This document shows positions 1 through 12,078 of a stretch of DNA of 64,000 nucleotides, in pieces. Below the pieces are notes generated by a model that saw nothing but the letters and a program-made list of their open reading frames with translations, searched no databases and was not told where the DNA came from. The translations under genes and the position numbers were made by a program. Within the stretch, counting starts at the first letter, position 1; the number at the start of each line of letters is the position of its first letter. Origin of the DNA: Cyathus striatus (Eukaryota > Basidiomycota > Agaricomycetes > Agaricales > Nidulariaceae); NCBI GenBank assembly GCA_025738555.1, contig JAOVFP010000004.1:5952001-6016000 (forward strand), written 5' to 3'.

Positions 1-3000
1 CAGGCGCGTGTTGAGGGTGTTCAAGGAACTTGGGCTGATTTGACGAGGAATGTCAATGTATGTCTTTTCTTTTGTCTTTGGTGCTGGGTGCTGATGCTGT
101 TGTAGAAAATGGCTTCGAACTTGACGGATCAAGTGCGTTCCATCTCGGAAGTGACGAAGGCTGTCGCTTTGGGCGATTTGGGCCGGACTGTCAATGTCGA
201 TGTTCAGGGTGAAATGCTGGATTTGAAGATGACTGTCAATTCCATGGTGGGCCAGCTCCGTCGTCTTGCTAGCGAGGTATCCCGTGTCTCGTTGGAAGTA
301 GGCACGGAGGGTATATTGGGAGGACAAGCTTCCGTTCCTGATGTACAGGGCATGTGGAAGGTGTTGACGGATAATGTCAATTTGATGGCTATGAACTTGA
401 CTAATCAGGTCCGGTCTATTGCGGAGGTTACCAAGGCTGTTGCTAGTGGTGATTTGACGAAGAAGATCGAGGTGGATGTGAAGGGCGAGATTTTGGAGTT
501 GAAGGAGACTGTTAATGGGATGACGCAGTCCCTTAGTGTGTTTGCTGCTGAGGTTACGCGTGTGGCTAGGGAGGTTGGGACGGAGGGTAAGTTGGGTGGT
601 CAGGCGCAGGTTACCGGTGTTGGTGGCACGTGGAAGGATTTGACGGATAATGTGAATGTTATGGCGAATAATTTGACGTTACAGGTTCGGACTATTGCCG
701 TTGCCACTGTGAGTTCTTTTCTCTCTCTTTTGGTGTTACCGGTACTGATTGGATGATTAGACGGCTGTGGCCCGCGGTGATTTGACACAGAAGATTGTCG
801 GCGTGTCTGTTGCCGGAGAGATGTTGAATCTTGTCAACACTATCAATGACATGATTGACCAGTTGGCCATTTTCGCTGCGGAGGTGAAGAAGGTCGCGCG
901 TGAGGTTGGGACGGAGGGCAAGTTAGGTGTGCAGGCTGAGGTTGGGAATGTGCAGGGTATTTGGCAGGAGATTACGTTTGTCCTTTTTCATCCATTCTCT
1001 TTTTTCGATGCTGATGTGTCGTAGGTTGTCCGTGAACACGATGGCTGGCAATTTGACGACGCAAGTGCGTGGCTTTGCACAGATTTCGGCTGCTGCCATG
1101 GACGGCGACTTTACGCGGTTCATTACTGTCGAGGCGAGTGGGGAGATGGATTCGTTGAAGACGCAGATCAATCAGATGGTGTTTAATTTGAGGGATAGTA
1201 TTCAGAAGAATACGGCTGCGCGTGAGGCGGCCGAGTTGGCGAATAGGAGTAAGAGTGAGTTTTTGGCTAATATGTCGCATGAGATTAGGTTCGTCTTGTC
1301 TTCTTTGTTTGTGGCAAGAGCTGATGGTTTATAGGACGCCGATGAATGGTATTATTGGAATGACGGAGTTGACGTTAGATAGTGATCTTAATAGATCACA
1401 GAGGGAGAGCTTGTTATTAGTCCATTCGTTGGCGAGGTCGTTATTATTGATTATTGATGATATTTTGGATATCTCCAAGAGTGCGTATCTTTGTTTTTTG
1501 CTTTGCGGATGCTGACTCCTGGACAGTCGAAGCTGGTCGCATGACAATGGAAGCTGTTTCTTACTCCCTCCGCCAAACTGTCTTCGGGATCCTCAAGACG
1601 TTAGTCGTCCGCGCGTCCCAGAACAACTTGGACCTGACGTACGACGTCGAGCCGGATATTCCTGATCAGCTCATCGGTGACTCGCTGCGTCTCCGGCAGG
1701 TTATTACCAACCTTGTCGGAAACGCGATCAAGTTCACTCCGAGCAAGGCGACGCGCAAGGGCCATGTTGCTCTTAGCTGTCGCTTGCTTGCGCTCGATGA
1801 TCAGAGTGTTACCCTCGAGTTCTGTGTTACTGATACTGGCATTGGTATTGCGAAGGATAAGTTGAACCTTATCTTCGATACGTTCTGTCAGGCTGATGGG
1901 TCTACTACGCGAGTGAGTACTTTGTCTTCCGGTTGATGAGCGCTGGCTGATAGGTGTAGGAATACGGTGGTACTGGCTTGGGATTATCTATCTCTAAGCG
2001 TCTTGTCAATCTCATGCAGGGTAACATGTGGGTGGAGAGTGAGGTGTCGAAGGGGAGCAAGTTCTTCTTCACTATTACGTCCCAGATCAGCCATAGCACC
2101 ATGGAAGCTACGCTGTCGAAGATGGCGCCCTTCTCGAAGAGGACGATCTTGTTCATGGATACGCTGAGGGATATGACGGGCGTCGTCGATCGCATCCAGG
2201 ACCTTGGTTTGAGGCCTGTTGTTGCGCATCAGGTTGGAGAGGTCGCGGACAAGGAGCGGTGCCCGCATATCGATACTATTGTGGTGGATTCGTTGAGTGT
2301 GGTATGTCTTTGAGATTGTGTTTGCTGATGTGCGCTGACACTTTGCTGTGTAGACCGAGTCTATTAGGGAGTATGAGCACCTGCGGTACATTCCTATCGT
2401 GCTTCTTGGTCCTTCGATCCCGCGTCTCAATTGTATGTGTGCTTCTGCGTTTTCCTGCTCTCGGTACTGATGTCTACCTGCAGTGAAGTGGTGCTTGGAC
2501 AACAGCATCAGCTCGCAAGTCACCACCCCCGTAACAGCGCAAGATCTCGCGGCTGCGCTCATCTCCGCATTAGAGTCCAACACCGTCAGCCCCGTCGCCG
2601 CTCCCAACGACGTCACCTTTGATATACTCCTTGCCGAGGATAACCTCGTCAACCAGAAGTTAGCTGTGAAGATCCTAGAGAAGTATGGTCACTCGGTAGA
2701 AATTGCGGAGAATGGTAGCTTGGCGATTGATGCGTTCAAGGCTAGGGTGCTGCAGAATAAGCCGTTTGATATTATTTTGGTATGTCTCTTTTGGGGTGTT
2801 TTGGGGACGCTGGACTGAGAGGTTGTAGATGGACGTATCGATGCCGTTTATGGGTGGTATGGAGGCTACTGAGCATATTAGGAACTATGAGGCCGCCATT
2901 GGGCTGTCTCGTATACCTATTATCGCTCTTACTGCTCATGCTAGTGCGTAACGTGCTTTGCTTGCCGTCTTGCCCTGCTAACGTTGATGTAGTGATTGGT

Positions 3001-3216
3001 GATCGTGAACGCTGCATACAGGCGGGTATGGACGATCATATTACAAGTGAGTGCTTCATTTCGATCTTTGAGCTGTGTGCTAATCCATTCGTGCTAGAAC
3101 CATTACGTCGTGGTGATCTCTTGAACGCGATCAACAAGCTCGCTGGGGAACGCGCTGGTCAGAGACATCACCGCCGGATGGCAATTACTCAAGGCTACCC
3201 TATAGAGGGACGTTGA
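1..3216 (+). CDS. Group III hybrid histidine kinase (Nik1/Os-1 type), 5'-truncated by window edge
   Basis: Cytosolic osmosensing/fungicide-target kinase that feeds the HOG phosphorelay (known for the family). I assemble 12 exons: 1-57, 106-708, 761-975, 1025-1288, 1335-1480, 1527-1912, 1960-2301, 2354-2432, 2484-2779, 2829-2943, 2993-3046, 3098-3216. All introns are 45-55 nt GT-AG and phases agree, giving 891 visible residues. The first ~360 residues are repeated ~90-residue HAMP units (repeats of NLTxQVRxIAxVTxAV and GDLT). The H-box is [17 protein letters not shown] with the phospho-His near visible residue 377. The N-box is [11 protein letters not shown] (~488) and the ATP-lid motifs are DTGIGIA and [13 protein letters not shown] (~561). 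The C-terminal receiver has acidic residues in LAEDNLVNQ (~748), phospho-acceptor Asp in LMDVSMP (~798) and Lys in ITKPLRR (~853). No frame damage is seen. The N-terminus and start lie outside the window. Confidence 0.95.
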
Positions 3217-3582
3217 TAACTGGAACTCTATCATGTCGCATTTTTCTTCGATACCCTTCATTAATTCATCTTACACTTGGATTGCCTTAACACCGCTATG
3301 TACAACTCTTTCCTCTTTCTTGTTTGGGTTCTGTTTTCATCACGTATTCTTGTACTATCAGTTACTCTCTTGCTCTCCTCTCATTCCGTCACGTCCATTC
3401 TTCGGAGTTGTTTGTTACGACGTTGTAATTACAGATCAAATCAAGTCAAGATCAGTTATACGTGTACTCTCTTGTATTTCTTTCGTCTATGTGCTGACCT
3501 GTGTGTGTGTTGTCTGAGGCTGTAATAACGCAATCGTTTAGGGATATTGCGCCATAGGCTGAATGGAAGGATTTTGAAGCAC

Positions 3583-3677
3583 GTCTCGATAGCTCAGTGG
3601 TAGAGCATGGGATTGCAGTGTGAGATTTGAGCCTCTAAACTATCCTAGGGTCAGGTGTTCGATCCACCTTCGGGACT
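3583..3677 (+). tRNA. tRNA-Cys(GCA) with a 23-nt intron
   Basis: Folds by eye. Acceptor GTCTCGA (3583-3589) pairs with TCGGGAC (3670-3676), with one G-T pair, followed by discriminator T at 3677, as expected for tRNA-Cys. The D-arm is GCTC...GAGC. The anticodon stem TGGGA (3608-3612) pairs with TCCTA (3643-3647). Anticodon GCA is at 3615-3617. The intron occupies about 3619-3641, directly after position 37, the canonical eukaryotic site. The T-arm is AGGTG TTCGATC CACCT (3653-3669). An ORF-like reading through this stretch has no support. Confidence 0.9.
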
Positions 3678-4001
3678 CATTTTTTGGTTGTGGTCATCAG
3701 CTCTTATTATTAGGGTATCACGGACAATTTTTCACGCTTTGTTCTGGGATGTTGAATATAATCGGTTCTGCTCCCGATATACATATTACAAAGTTCTTTA
3801 GTCAAGTGCCAGTCTCCCAAAGTCCAACAAGCAAAGCCCTCCCGACGGAGTCTACGCAGGTTCCACCTGGTGCGGCGCCGAACGCTCCGTGAACATTTGT
3901 ATCAAAAGCTTCTACGCACAGCGAAATATACAGCACTGGAATGCGTTATAAAGGGCCACTGCCAGGGTTCGATCCAGCTCAATCCTTGTTCCGTTACAAC
4001 G
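3678..4001. other. Intergenic stretch with TATA box of hydrolase copy A
   Basis: No gene recognised. A TATAAA at 3947-3952 lies 50 bp before the first ATG of the damaged hydrolase copy A, in the same relative place as in intact copies. Confidence 0.4.
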
Positions 4002-4876
4002 ATGCTCTTCGTCTTACTATCTCTGGGCGTGATATTCCTTAATGCTGTAAACAGCGTTATAATTCAGTCAAGCAATGGAACAGATATATTTGCCAGTGCA
4101 GTAGGCAAATCAAGCAACCCGCCTATTGTCTTTGTCCACGGTTTTACTTTCAGAGCAAAGATGAACGATGATTTGCGGCTGTTATAAAACGCTTTGGCGT
4201 TAAATGCTCTCTTTATGCTGGTTGACATGTCAAAATTGCTCATTAACGCTATTATCTATCATGAGCTAACATATGTATTGTATACCTAGGAACTATGGTG
4301 GTAAGCGAAATTCTGACTCTGGAAGTAGTAACATGATAATGCTGATGTACTCGAAGGAACTGTCGCGACTGATATTTTGTCAAATCTCCCGCCTCAAACG
4401 ATTTCTGGTATATTTGCAATAGCGGCAATACCTGTCGTTCAATTAGTGGCCAGCACCCCATTAACGAGCAGTCTCAGCCCATCGGTTGGTATTTCTGATG
4501 ACGTTGCGGTAGACATCAACACGAGAAGTACTTTCCTTGATGCATGTTTCAACAACGCCTCAAATATACCAATCCAAACGATATGGGCCTGGCTGAGGTC
4601 AGCTGTTCGGCAGTCTCCGTTTCCCTCGGCCTACGCACTCAGGATACAACCAAATTGTTTGAAGCAGGCGCGCAGGGATTTCCTTATCTTGCCCTCAGTG
4701 GCACCGCCGACAAGCTACTATTGAACGATAACATAACACAAGAGTTGCAGCCGCGCTTTACAAATGTGGATGTTCATAAGATCCAGGGCGGATCACATGC
4801 ATTATTCGTTGATAACAAAGATGAGTTCATTCAAGTTCTCATTCCGTTTGCGGATAAATTTTTGAAGAAAACATAG
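4002..4876 (+). pseudogene. Alpha/beta-hydrolase pseudogene (copy A of the cluster)
   Basis: Collinear with the intact copies at 5499, 8442, 16460 and 20979 but broken in several ways. (1) After VFVHGFTF near 4150 the coding sequence jumps almost directly to the AVIK-like block at 4180, so the first intron and the RGHGRSGKP block are deleted and the frame is shifted. (2) The second intron's donor, GT in the paralogues, reads AC at about 4223. (3) The nucleophile codon AGC/AGT in the GWSYGG elbow is AAC (Asn) at about 4292. (4) A 7-8 nt deletion near 4610 shifts the frame between the AWL and TQDTTKLFEAG blocks. The C-terminal catalytic Asp (SGTADK) and His (GGSHALF) are retained. The N-terminal hydrophobic signal peptide is present. 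It is unlikely to give a working enzyme. Confidence 0.85.
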
Positions 4877-5498
4877 CAGTGCCTAATGGAGTGAGGATAT
4901 GAGATGGACCACATGGAATATATCTGAACGAGTGTTATATTTTATCGAATTCCGTTGGATTGACCTTAGTTTACGATTCTTAAATTTGGAATCATGTATT
5001 TAAGAATGTGCCAACATATCTCTTTGATAAAATATCACTACCTTTAAGATTTCGGAATATGATCTACCTCACACAGTAGAATTATTTATAATACTATTCA
5101 TTCCTTCATACTTGTCATGCCTAAACACTACAATGGTACCTTTTGTGTGACAGATCATCACGATTATTATTCCTTGCCAGCCACTAAAATGAAGCAATGT
5201 ATTTTAGTTCGATATCATGGCTGACGGAAACGAACTGGAGTACGCTGCACTGCGTACATCATATCAGGGATTGTATTGGAATGTAGGTGCGGGGAAACCA
5301 ATCGAGATTACTGCTTTCCAGCGCTGATGGTACTGGATATTTTTCGTTGGACTGCATCCACAAAGTCAGCTGTACCGAAAATTCTGTGAAATTGATGCAT
5401 AAATATCCACCGGAGATGTGCAAAACATAATATACAAATGCGTTATATAGCACTAATATATAAGGCGCAGTGTATGAATTACCTCCTATTCACAAACC
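4877..5498. other. Intergenic stretch A-B, also present inverted at 15.4-15.96 kb
   Basis: Non-coding sequence between copies A and B. Its reverse complement is found at about 15410-15960 with many substitutions, so this block was carried along in the inverted duplication. No further gene seen. Confidence 0.6.
5456..5463 (+). promoter_or_regulatory. TATA box of hydrolase copy B
   Basis: TATATAAG, 36 bp upstream of the ATG at 5499. The same box survives in the inverted fragment (reverse strand, about 15425-15432). The closeness to the ATG implies a very short 5' leader. Confidence 0.5.
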
Positions 5499-6548
5499 AT
5501 GTTGTTTCTTTTCTTACTCTCTCTCGTTGCTACAATTTCTATAGCTGCGAGTGGCGTCTTAATTAAATCAACTGACGGAACGGATATATTTGCCAGCGCA
5601 GTAGGCAAACTAAGCAACCCACCTATTGTCTTTGTCCACGGTTTCACTTTCAGCGCTTTGGTCTTCGATGACCTACTCAAGGATGAGCGGCTGCTAAGCC
5701 GTTATTACATGGTATGCAGATGTCCTGTTATTCTGATCCATTGTATGTTTATGACCATGCAGGTATCATATGATTTAAGAGGGCATGGAAGAAGTGGAAA
5801 ACCAAACACAACGGAATCATATGCCTCTGATTTATTTGCTGCTGATTTTTTGGCTGTTATAAATCATTTTAACGTGAAGTCTCCTCTATATGCTTGTTGG
5901 TGCGTTAAATTCAATTGTTTATCAGTTCATATATTATACGCTAACAAACTTTCTAGGAGTTATGGTGGCAAGTAGGATTCATGGGTCACTGAGGTTAGGT
6001 TAACATATTACATTCGATTAGGAACGGTTGCCACCGACATCTTTTCATATCTACCGCGTCAAACAATCTCTGGTATCGTGGCTATAGCTTCGCTACCATC
6101 GATTGATATGTCTTCCATTGGTAGCACTCCATTTACTCAAACTATCAGCCCTTTGTTTGGCGTAGCCAATGACGTTGCTGTGGATATCAACACAAAGAAT
6201 ACTTTTGTTGAATCTTGCTTTAATAACGCGTCCAATATACCAATCCAAACAAGATGGTCTTGGCTAGGATCATCTACTTTACAGCTTCCACCCATCTCCA
6301 TTCTCCTTCTCCAACGCTCCCAGAACTCTACAAAACTCTTTGAGGCAGGGGCGCAGGGGTTTCCCTATCTTTCCATCAGTGGCACTGCCGACAAGATTGT
6401 TCTTAACGATAACATAACAGAAGCATTGAAGACGCACTTCACCAATCTGAAAGTTTACAAGATCGTGGGAGGGTCACATGCCTTATTTATTGATAATAAG
6501 GATGAATTCATTAGAATTCTCATTCCTTTTGCGGACATGGTTTTGTAA
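5499..6548 (+). CDS. Secreted alpha/beta-hydrolase, copy B (altered nucleophile elbow)
   Basis: Four exons: 5499-5711, 5763-5899, 5957-5967 (11 nt), 6022-6548, for 295 aa. Residues 1-18 form a hydrophobic signal peptide (MLFLFLLSLVATISIAA). Then come the oxyanion strand VFVHGFTF, DLRGHGRSGKP, the nucleophile elbow WSYGGT, catalytic Asp in SGTADKIVL and His in GGSHALF. This order is that of a small serine hydrolase of the alpha/beta fold; the substrate cannot be told. Two oddities. The third intron begins GC (GCAAGT) instead of GT, a GC-AG intron. The residue before Trp in the elbow is Cys (TGT) where paralogues have Gly, so the classical GxSxG first glycine is lost. The reading frame is intact, so this may be an active or recently altered enzyme. 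Confidence 0.85.
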
Positions 6549-8271
6549 GCCTGGACTACAGATTCATGTCAGTCCGTCAACTAGCCATACTAAAATATGC
6601 TGACACGCATCAATCACTTCTTCTTTCTTTTCATTATACTTACCCAGTCGTATGACATATGTTTTAACTTTTTTTTTTTGACTCTACACTTACTCTTCCT
6701 CTCACGCATGTAGATATAATTAATGAAAGTTGAAATGTTTCTCAAGAGGTAGGCTTCTCGCTAATAACGAAAAGTGACATGGTCTTAAACTTCGCGGCAG
6801 GGATTCAAGTATATAGTGACTCATACTCATACGTGTGGTGTATCGAAAGGAAGACGGACAGTATATATAGTATATAGCATATATTATGGTCAACTTCTCG
6901 CTCAAGATCGTGTGTATTGGAGCTAGTAACTTCTGTGATTCACATGTCCTAATTATGTACCGTGCTCCATGATTTCCATTAAAAATCCCATAATCAGTAG
7001 TTGTGCCGGGTCAACTACATTTTCCCGATGAGCGGCTTTCTGACAACTAAAGTAACTACAGAGGTTCTGCATCTGCTTGCATCTCCATTAGTTGATATGG
7101 ATCATACAAACTCTATTTATGTTAGTTTAAGACATCACATAGGATCTATACATCCCTGCAACCTATTATCTGGGCACCCCCAATGATTGAAGCTGGAATC
7201 ATCGTTCTGCTTTTGGCTATTTGCAGCTTCAAGTTACTTAGTGACCATTCTGAAGTCTCAGATAGGAACTCGTTCAAGTGGTATGAGATAAAATAGTTTA
7301 TCTTAGCTTGTATTCGTCTCAAATGATATTCATCTTGTAGAATTATATTAGCTATTCAAATGTCACAATGATATGCCGCCTCCACATATGCTTTTAGATA
7401 TGTTACTATTCCTATTATGTATTTTACTGACAATGTGCTACTGGTGATTTTATGTATTTAAGTAGTTTACAATGTACCGTAAATACTTATCCATTTGCCT
7501 CTGGCTTTCTCCCCTTGCGTGCTTTGAGGCCAAATGTAACGTCGTCGTCGTCGATGCGTTGTTTATTTCAACACATCTTCCAATAGTTATGGCTTATCGG
7601 TGCTCATTTTCTTCCCTTGTTTGAAAATTGAAAGGCTCGGATTCACGTAAAAATGTGGGTAAATATTTGTACATACTTATACATACTGAAAATGATGTCA
7701 TGATGGGCACTATACATAGTATACGCGTCAATAAGCGCCAGATAAGCGCATCAAGGTCCGTCAAAGCGCTAATGTCAACACTTTCATTATTGAAACGGAA
7801 GCGGAACTTGTGCATCCTGAAGTTTATCCAGCTTGAGGAAATTATCTCATTTCGATAGTGTAACGTACGGCAATCCAAGGAATACATAGGTGAGCCGATA
7901 GTACATATTTTTAGAATATCTCCCCGGCGCTGTTATCGGTCGCCTTGGACTAATCTGCATATGATCTGCATCCACTTTGAGATCATTTTCGCAAATTCGG
8001 TGAACCCGACGTTACTAGCTTTCAGGTACCCAAGTCTAAGCTGTGTTGTGGAAGGGTCGTGATTGATTGTAGATTGGGGTGCGTAGTTTAGACATGCGCA
8101 GAATATCCAAAATGGAAATCATTGGTGTGCTTTAGTCGCATTCCTCGACCCCCGAGTGAGCCCGTCATCAATGAATTTCAACTCATTTCGCGTTCCCTTG
8201 TACTTTCACTCTCTTACTCATTCGCATAGTTCATTGCGTGACTTCCAAGATACTATGTTATGTCATGCAGC
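6549..8271. other. Intergenic stretch B-C without a recognised gene
   Basis: A/T-rich non-coding sequence with a poly-T run near 6666-6680. The short open frames at 7594-7887 have no start context or recognisable motif. Nothing else seen. Confidence 0.5.
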
Positions 8272-8329
8272 GGTAGGTATCGATGCGATAATGACGAAGG
8301 TTATATTATGCACGGCTCGGATTCGAAAG

Positions 8330-8337
8330 TATTTAAG
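8330..8337 (+). promoter_or_regulatory. TATA-like box shared by copies C and E
   Basis: TATTTAAG about 105 bp before the ATG at 8442. It is conserved at 16348-16355 before copy E inside a near-identical upstream block that begins at 8273 and 16291 respectively. Confidence 0.4.
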
Positions 8338-8441
8338 ACTGAGTAGAAGTTTGACCCGAATCATCTCAAACAGTCGCTCGTCTCATTAACAGCTTCACAT
8401 TCCACAAATTAACGCCCTCCTTTCGTTCAAAACATATCACA

Positions 8442-9502
8442 ATGCTCTACATGCTGTGGCTGATTTTAACCCTAGCCATGGCTACAAATGGCATTTTAAT
8501 TATGTCCAGTGACGGAACCGAAATTTTTGCCAGCGCAGTAGGAAACCCGAGGAACCCTCCCATCGTTTTCGTCCATGGTTACACTCTCAGTGCTGCAGTC
8601 TTTGATGACCTGTTCAAGGAACAACAGCTGAGTAGCCGTTATTATCTCGTAAGCTATTATCACTCTCAATTGGATCCAGTTATTCAATCATGCCGTTTAG
8701 CTATCGTATGATTTGAGGGGACACGGAAGAAGCGGCAAACCAAATACGACAGAAGCCTACGCATCGAATTTGTTTGCAGACGATTTTGCCGCTGTGATCA
8801 AGTATTTCAAAGTAAAATCTCCTCTTTATGTCGGATGGTACGTCAATCACGGTTGCTCAATATTTAGAGTTCACTCTAACTAACATTGTGTAGGAGTTAT
8901 GGTGGTAAGCAAAGCGCTCAATAGTTTCGAGTCTAGTATACTACTAACACCACTTTACAATAGGAACGGTCACAGCTGATATATTTGCAAATCTTCCACC
9001 CCAAACAATCTCAGGTATCTTTGCGGTAGCTGCGATTCCGACTGTCAAATCAGCCCTCACCGGAACTACTCCATTCACTCTTAGCATCATCCCATCTTTC
9101 GGTGTTTCTGACGACGTAGCAGTTGATGTCAACACAAGGACCACGTACATCGATGCATGCTTCAACAACGCCTCGAATATACCCATCCAAAACAGATGGT
9201 CGATGCTCGGTTCCTCCGTTTCGCAACTTCCGCCTATCTCGGTTATCCTCCTCCAGCGTGCCCAGGACCCAACGAAGCTGTATGAAGCAGGCGCGCAAGG
9301 ATTCCCATACCTTTCTATTAGTGGTACCAACGATAAGGTTGTTTTAAACGACAACGTAACGCAATCGGAGTTACAGCCACACTTTACCAATCTTGAAGTT
9401 ATCAAAGTTAACGGTGGCTCTCATGCCTTATTTATCGATAACACAGATAAATTTATTCAGGCCCTCATCCCGTTTGCGAATAAAGTTTTGAAGCGAAACT
9501 AG
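8442..9502 (+). CDS. Secreted alpha/beta-hydrolase, copy C
   Basis: Exons 8442-8648, 8701-8837, 8894-8904 (11 nt), 8964-9502, for 297 aa, all introns GT-AG. An N-terminal signal peptide (MLYMLWLILTLAMATNG) is followed by VFVHGYTLSAAVFDDLF, DLRGHGRSGKPNTTEAYAS, elbow GWSYGGT, the cap region containing FGVSDDVAVDVNTR and CFNNASNIPIQ, catalytic Asp in SGTNDKVVLND and His in GGSHALFIDN. All three catalytic residues are present. It is nearly identical to copy E at 16460, including the introns and the first ~60 bp of 3' flank, so the two are a recent duplication. It differs from E by one extra codon (QSELQ versus QSLQ). Likely secreted esterase or lipase-like hydrolase; substrate unknown. Confidence 0.9.
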
Positions 9503-10124
9503 AATGACATGTAATATTTCTGGTGTTTTGACGGTATTGATAGAATGCTATGGACTACATGTCTAGGTTTTTATGACGGTCAAAGTGCACATTTATTGTG
9601 CCGCGCTACTTTTTTTGACCGTGCTTGTTCGGCGCAACTTTTTTTTCAACGCAACTTTTTCTTTCAGCGCAACCTTTTTTTTTCAGCGCAACTTCCAACT
9701 TTTTGAAACATAGTGCAATTTATGTATATCATAATTATTAAGTTATCAAGAATGAAGACTACTATTTTGTGTTTAACACGTGAATTACTAGTGACAAGGT
9801 GTTGTAAACAAGACAAAGTCCGCAGACATACAGACATACTACAAGTTACATGTCCTACGGATGGTAACCCTCCCTGTCACATTCTCCATCACCGCTAATT
9901 GCGGACTATTCACGCCACTACGCCCATTAATCCCAACCACGCCTCACTCTAATCGGTCTTATGCTCTACAGGTTCAACCAAATTGCGACAACAATTGCAT
10001 CCCTGGCTGGAAAGCAAACGTCTGGGCAAAGCTGCGAAGCGAAGCGTCTCAATGTAAAATCCATGGCTACACAGATGAAGATGTCAACATGTCCGAAGAA
10101 AAACTGCAACAGACACTGTCATAC

Positions 10125-10985
10125 CCCTCACCGAGAGGGGGTGGGAGAGGGTGAGCAGGTGATGGCGCGTGATGGGAAACGGTGACGGCGTGTGTGGGAG
10201 GAGGAAGTAGTGTAAGATAGGATATTTACCCTCGTCACTTGGAAGACGAGGGAGGGAATGGGAGAGGAGAGGGAAGGGTTGAGGGGGAGGAGGGGACAGT
10301 AGGGACAGTAGACGAATGTGTCATTGTGACGACAGTGGTGGCGGTTTAAGGAGGGTCGCTGAGGTAGGAGGCTTGAGGTGGGCCAAGTGACAAGTGGGGA
10401 CAGGGAGACGAGCTGACAGTGGGGGGCGTACTGGTGGTTGGTGTGGGGAGGTGTTGACATTGAGATGATGGGAGGAGAGGGTGAGAGTGGAAGATATATG
10501 CCCCCGTCACTTGTGAGACGAAGGAGGAAAAGGCACTGCCCTCATCGCTTGCAAGACGAAGGCGAGAGGGCAAGGGGAGACAGGGGAGACACGGGAGGGA
10601 GAGGAGGAGTGCAAAGGGTGGTACTTGTCTTGTGTCTTGGGTTTGATGTTGCTATGTCGTTATGCATAGGGGGGGTAGAGACAAGGGAATGGAGAGGGCG
10701 GAGGAGGGGTGGGAGGAGACATCGGCCATACACGTCACTGGGGAGACGAGAGGAGGGGAAGAGGGAAAGGAGGGAGCGCTAGAGACTGTGCTCGTATTGG
10801 GCTCGATGTTGCTACATGTGCTGTTACATGTGTCACTTGCTAGACGAGAAGAGAGAAGGGAAGGGATGAAATAGCCATACTCGTCACTTACGAGACGCTG
10901 AGGGTAGCGGATGTCGCAGCACTTGACGCTACATTTGTCGCCTTGAACGAGGGGGGAGGAGGAAGAGGGGGAGGCAAGGAGGCGA
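10125..10985. repeat. Purine-rich field with degenerate TCGTC...GACGA modules
   Basis: The + strand is very G/A-rich. A short imperfect palindrome, TCGTCACTTGnnAGACGA or a variant, recurs at about 10232, 10505, 10540, 10733, 10833 and 10881. Copies are separated by GGGAGAGG-like spacers of irregular length. It looks like a decayed minisatellite. Open frames here are products of the skewed composition. Confidence 0.55.
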
Positions 10986-12078
10986 GAAGGCGTGCTTGTA
11001 TTTACTTTTAACTTACATAACTTTGTATGTATACTTTTGCACTGCGAGAAGGGAGAGAACAACATTAGGGGAGTTCAAAGTAGAATACAAACATACCTTA
11101 GCCAAACCATGAGTCCTTCACCCAAACTCTGCCCATATTTGTCCTTACTGGCTCGGATATGCGATAACAGCCTGTAGAAATATAAAAACATATAATCAGT
11201 CGGAGTCGTTTTTACTGAAGAGGAGTCGAATAAATACCTAATACTATATGTATGTGCCGCTTCAGTACATCGTGAGTGGAACAGCTGTCAATTGAAGTAA
11301 GTGAGCAGAGAGAAGTCCTGAATCACGAATGGACACCTTGCAACATTACGCGTTATGCGTTACGTGACACTGACAGGCGGTCGCGTGGCACTGGGATAAA
11401 TCAACAAACGTAAGTATGTACACGTGATATACCTCGTATGTAACTGTGTACGTGTTTATTAGTATTGTTTGGCAGGAGCTTCTGTTGCCAGCGTGGCATT
11501 CCGGCTTTCAACTTCCGGTTTCCCCTGTCAGGCTGTGATACCACTTGTTCATAAGTTTATTGCTGCTTGAAGTTCCTTTAGAAACTTGGCATATATATCT
11601 ATGGAATGGTACGTTCAATGTATTCTTCTTGTAAATTACTTATCACCTGCTCTTAGTTGAGCTTATATTGTTTTCGCGCCCTCTATTGGATCATTCCACT
11701 TATCATCAGCAAGGCACGTGGATCTTTCGCATGTCTTTGTCTTTACAGCGCGAGTTTTACTTTTTCGTCTTTGGATTTGAACGTCTTTGGCAGTATTTAA
11801 CCTGTCTTTGTGGGATTTACTGTCTTTCATTTTATTAGTATGCTTTGGTCAATGGTGTTAGATATATGTTAGAAGGTTAAAGTATACAATTTGATGGTAA
11901 CAAACTATGTAGTATTAGAATGTCCAGTCGAAGTCCTCAATCTGCTTCAATACAACAATAAGCATTGGTAGCTGACACTTCTCTGAGTCTCGTTCTCGAT
12001 ACATATTCTTACAGGAATCTACGTATGTTGCATTAACCATGAGATTTCTACATTAATGTGTGGAGTGCAGCACGTACC

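Noticed and set aside
10438..11065. Overlapping open frames on both strands in the purine-rich field
   Set aside because: They are products of skewed composition; no domain, start context or splice support.
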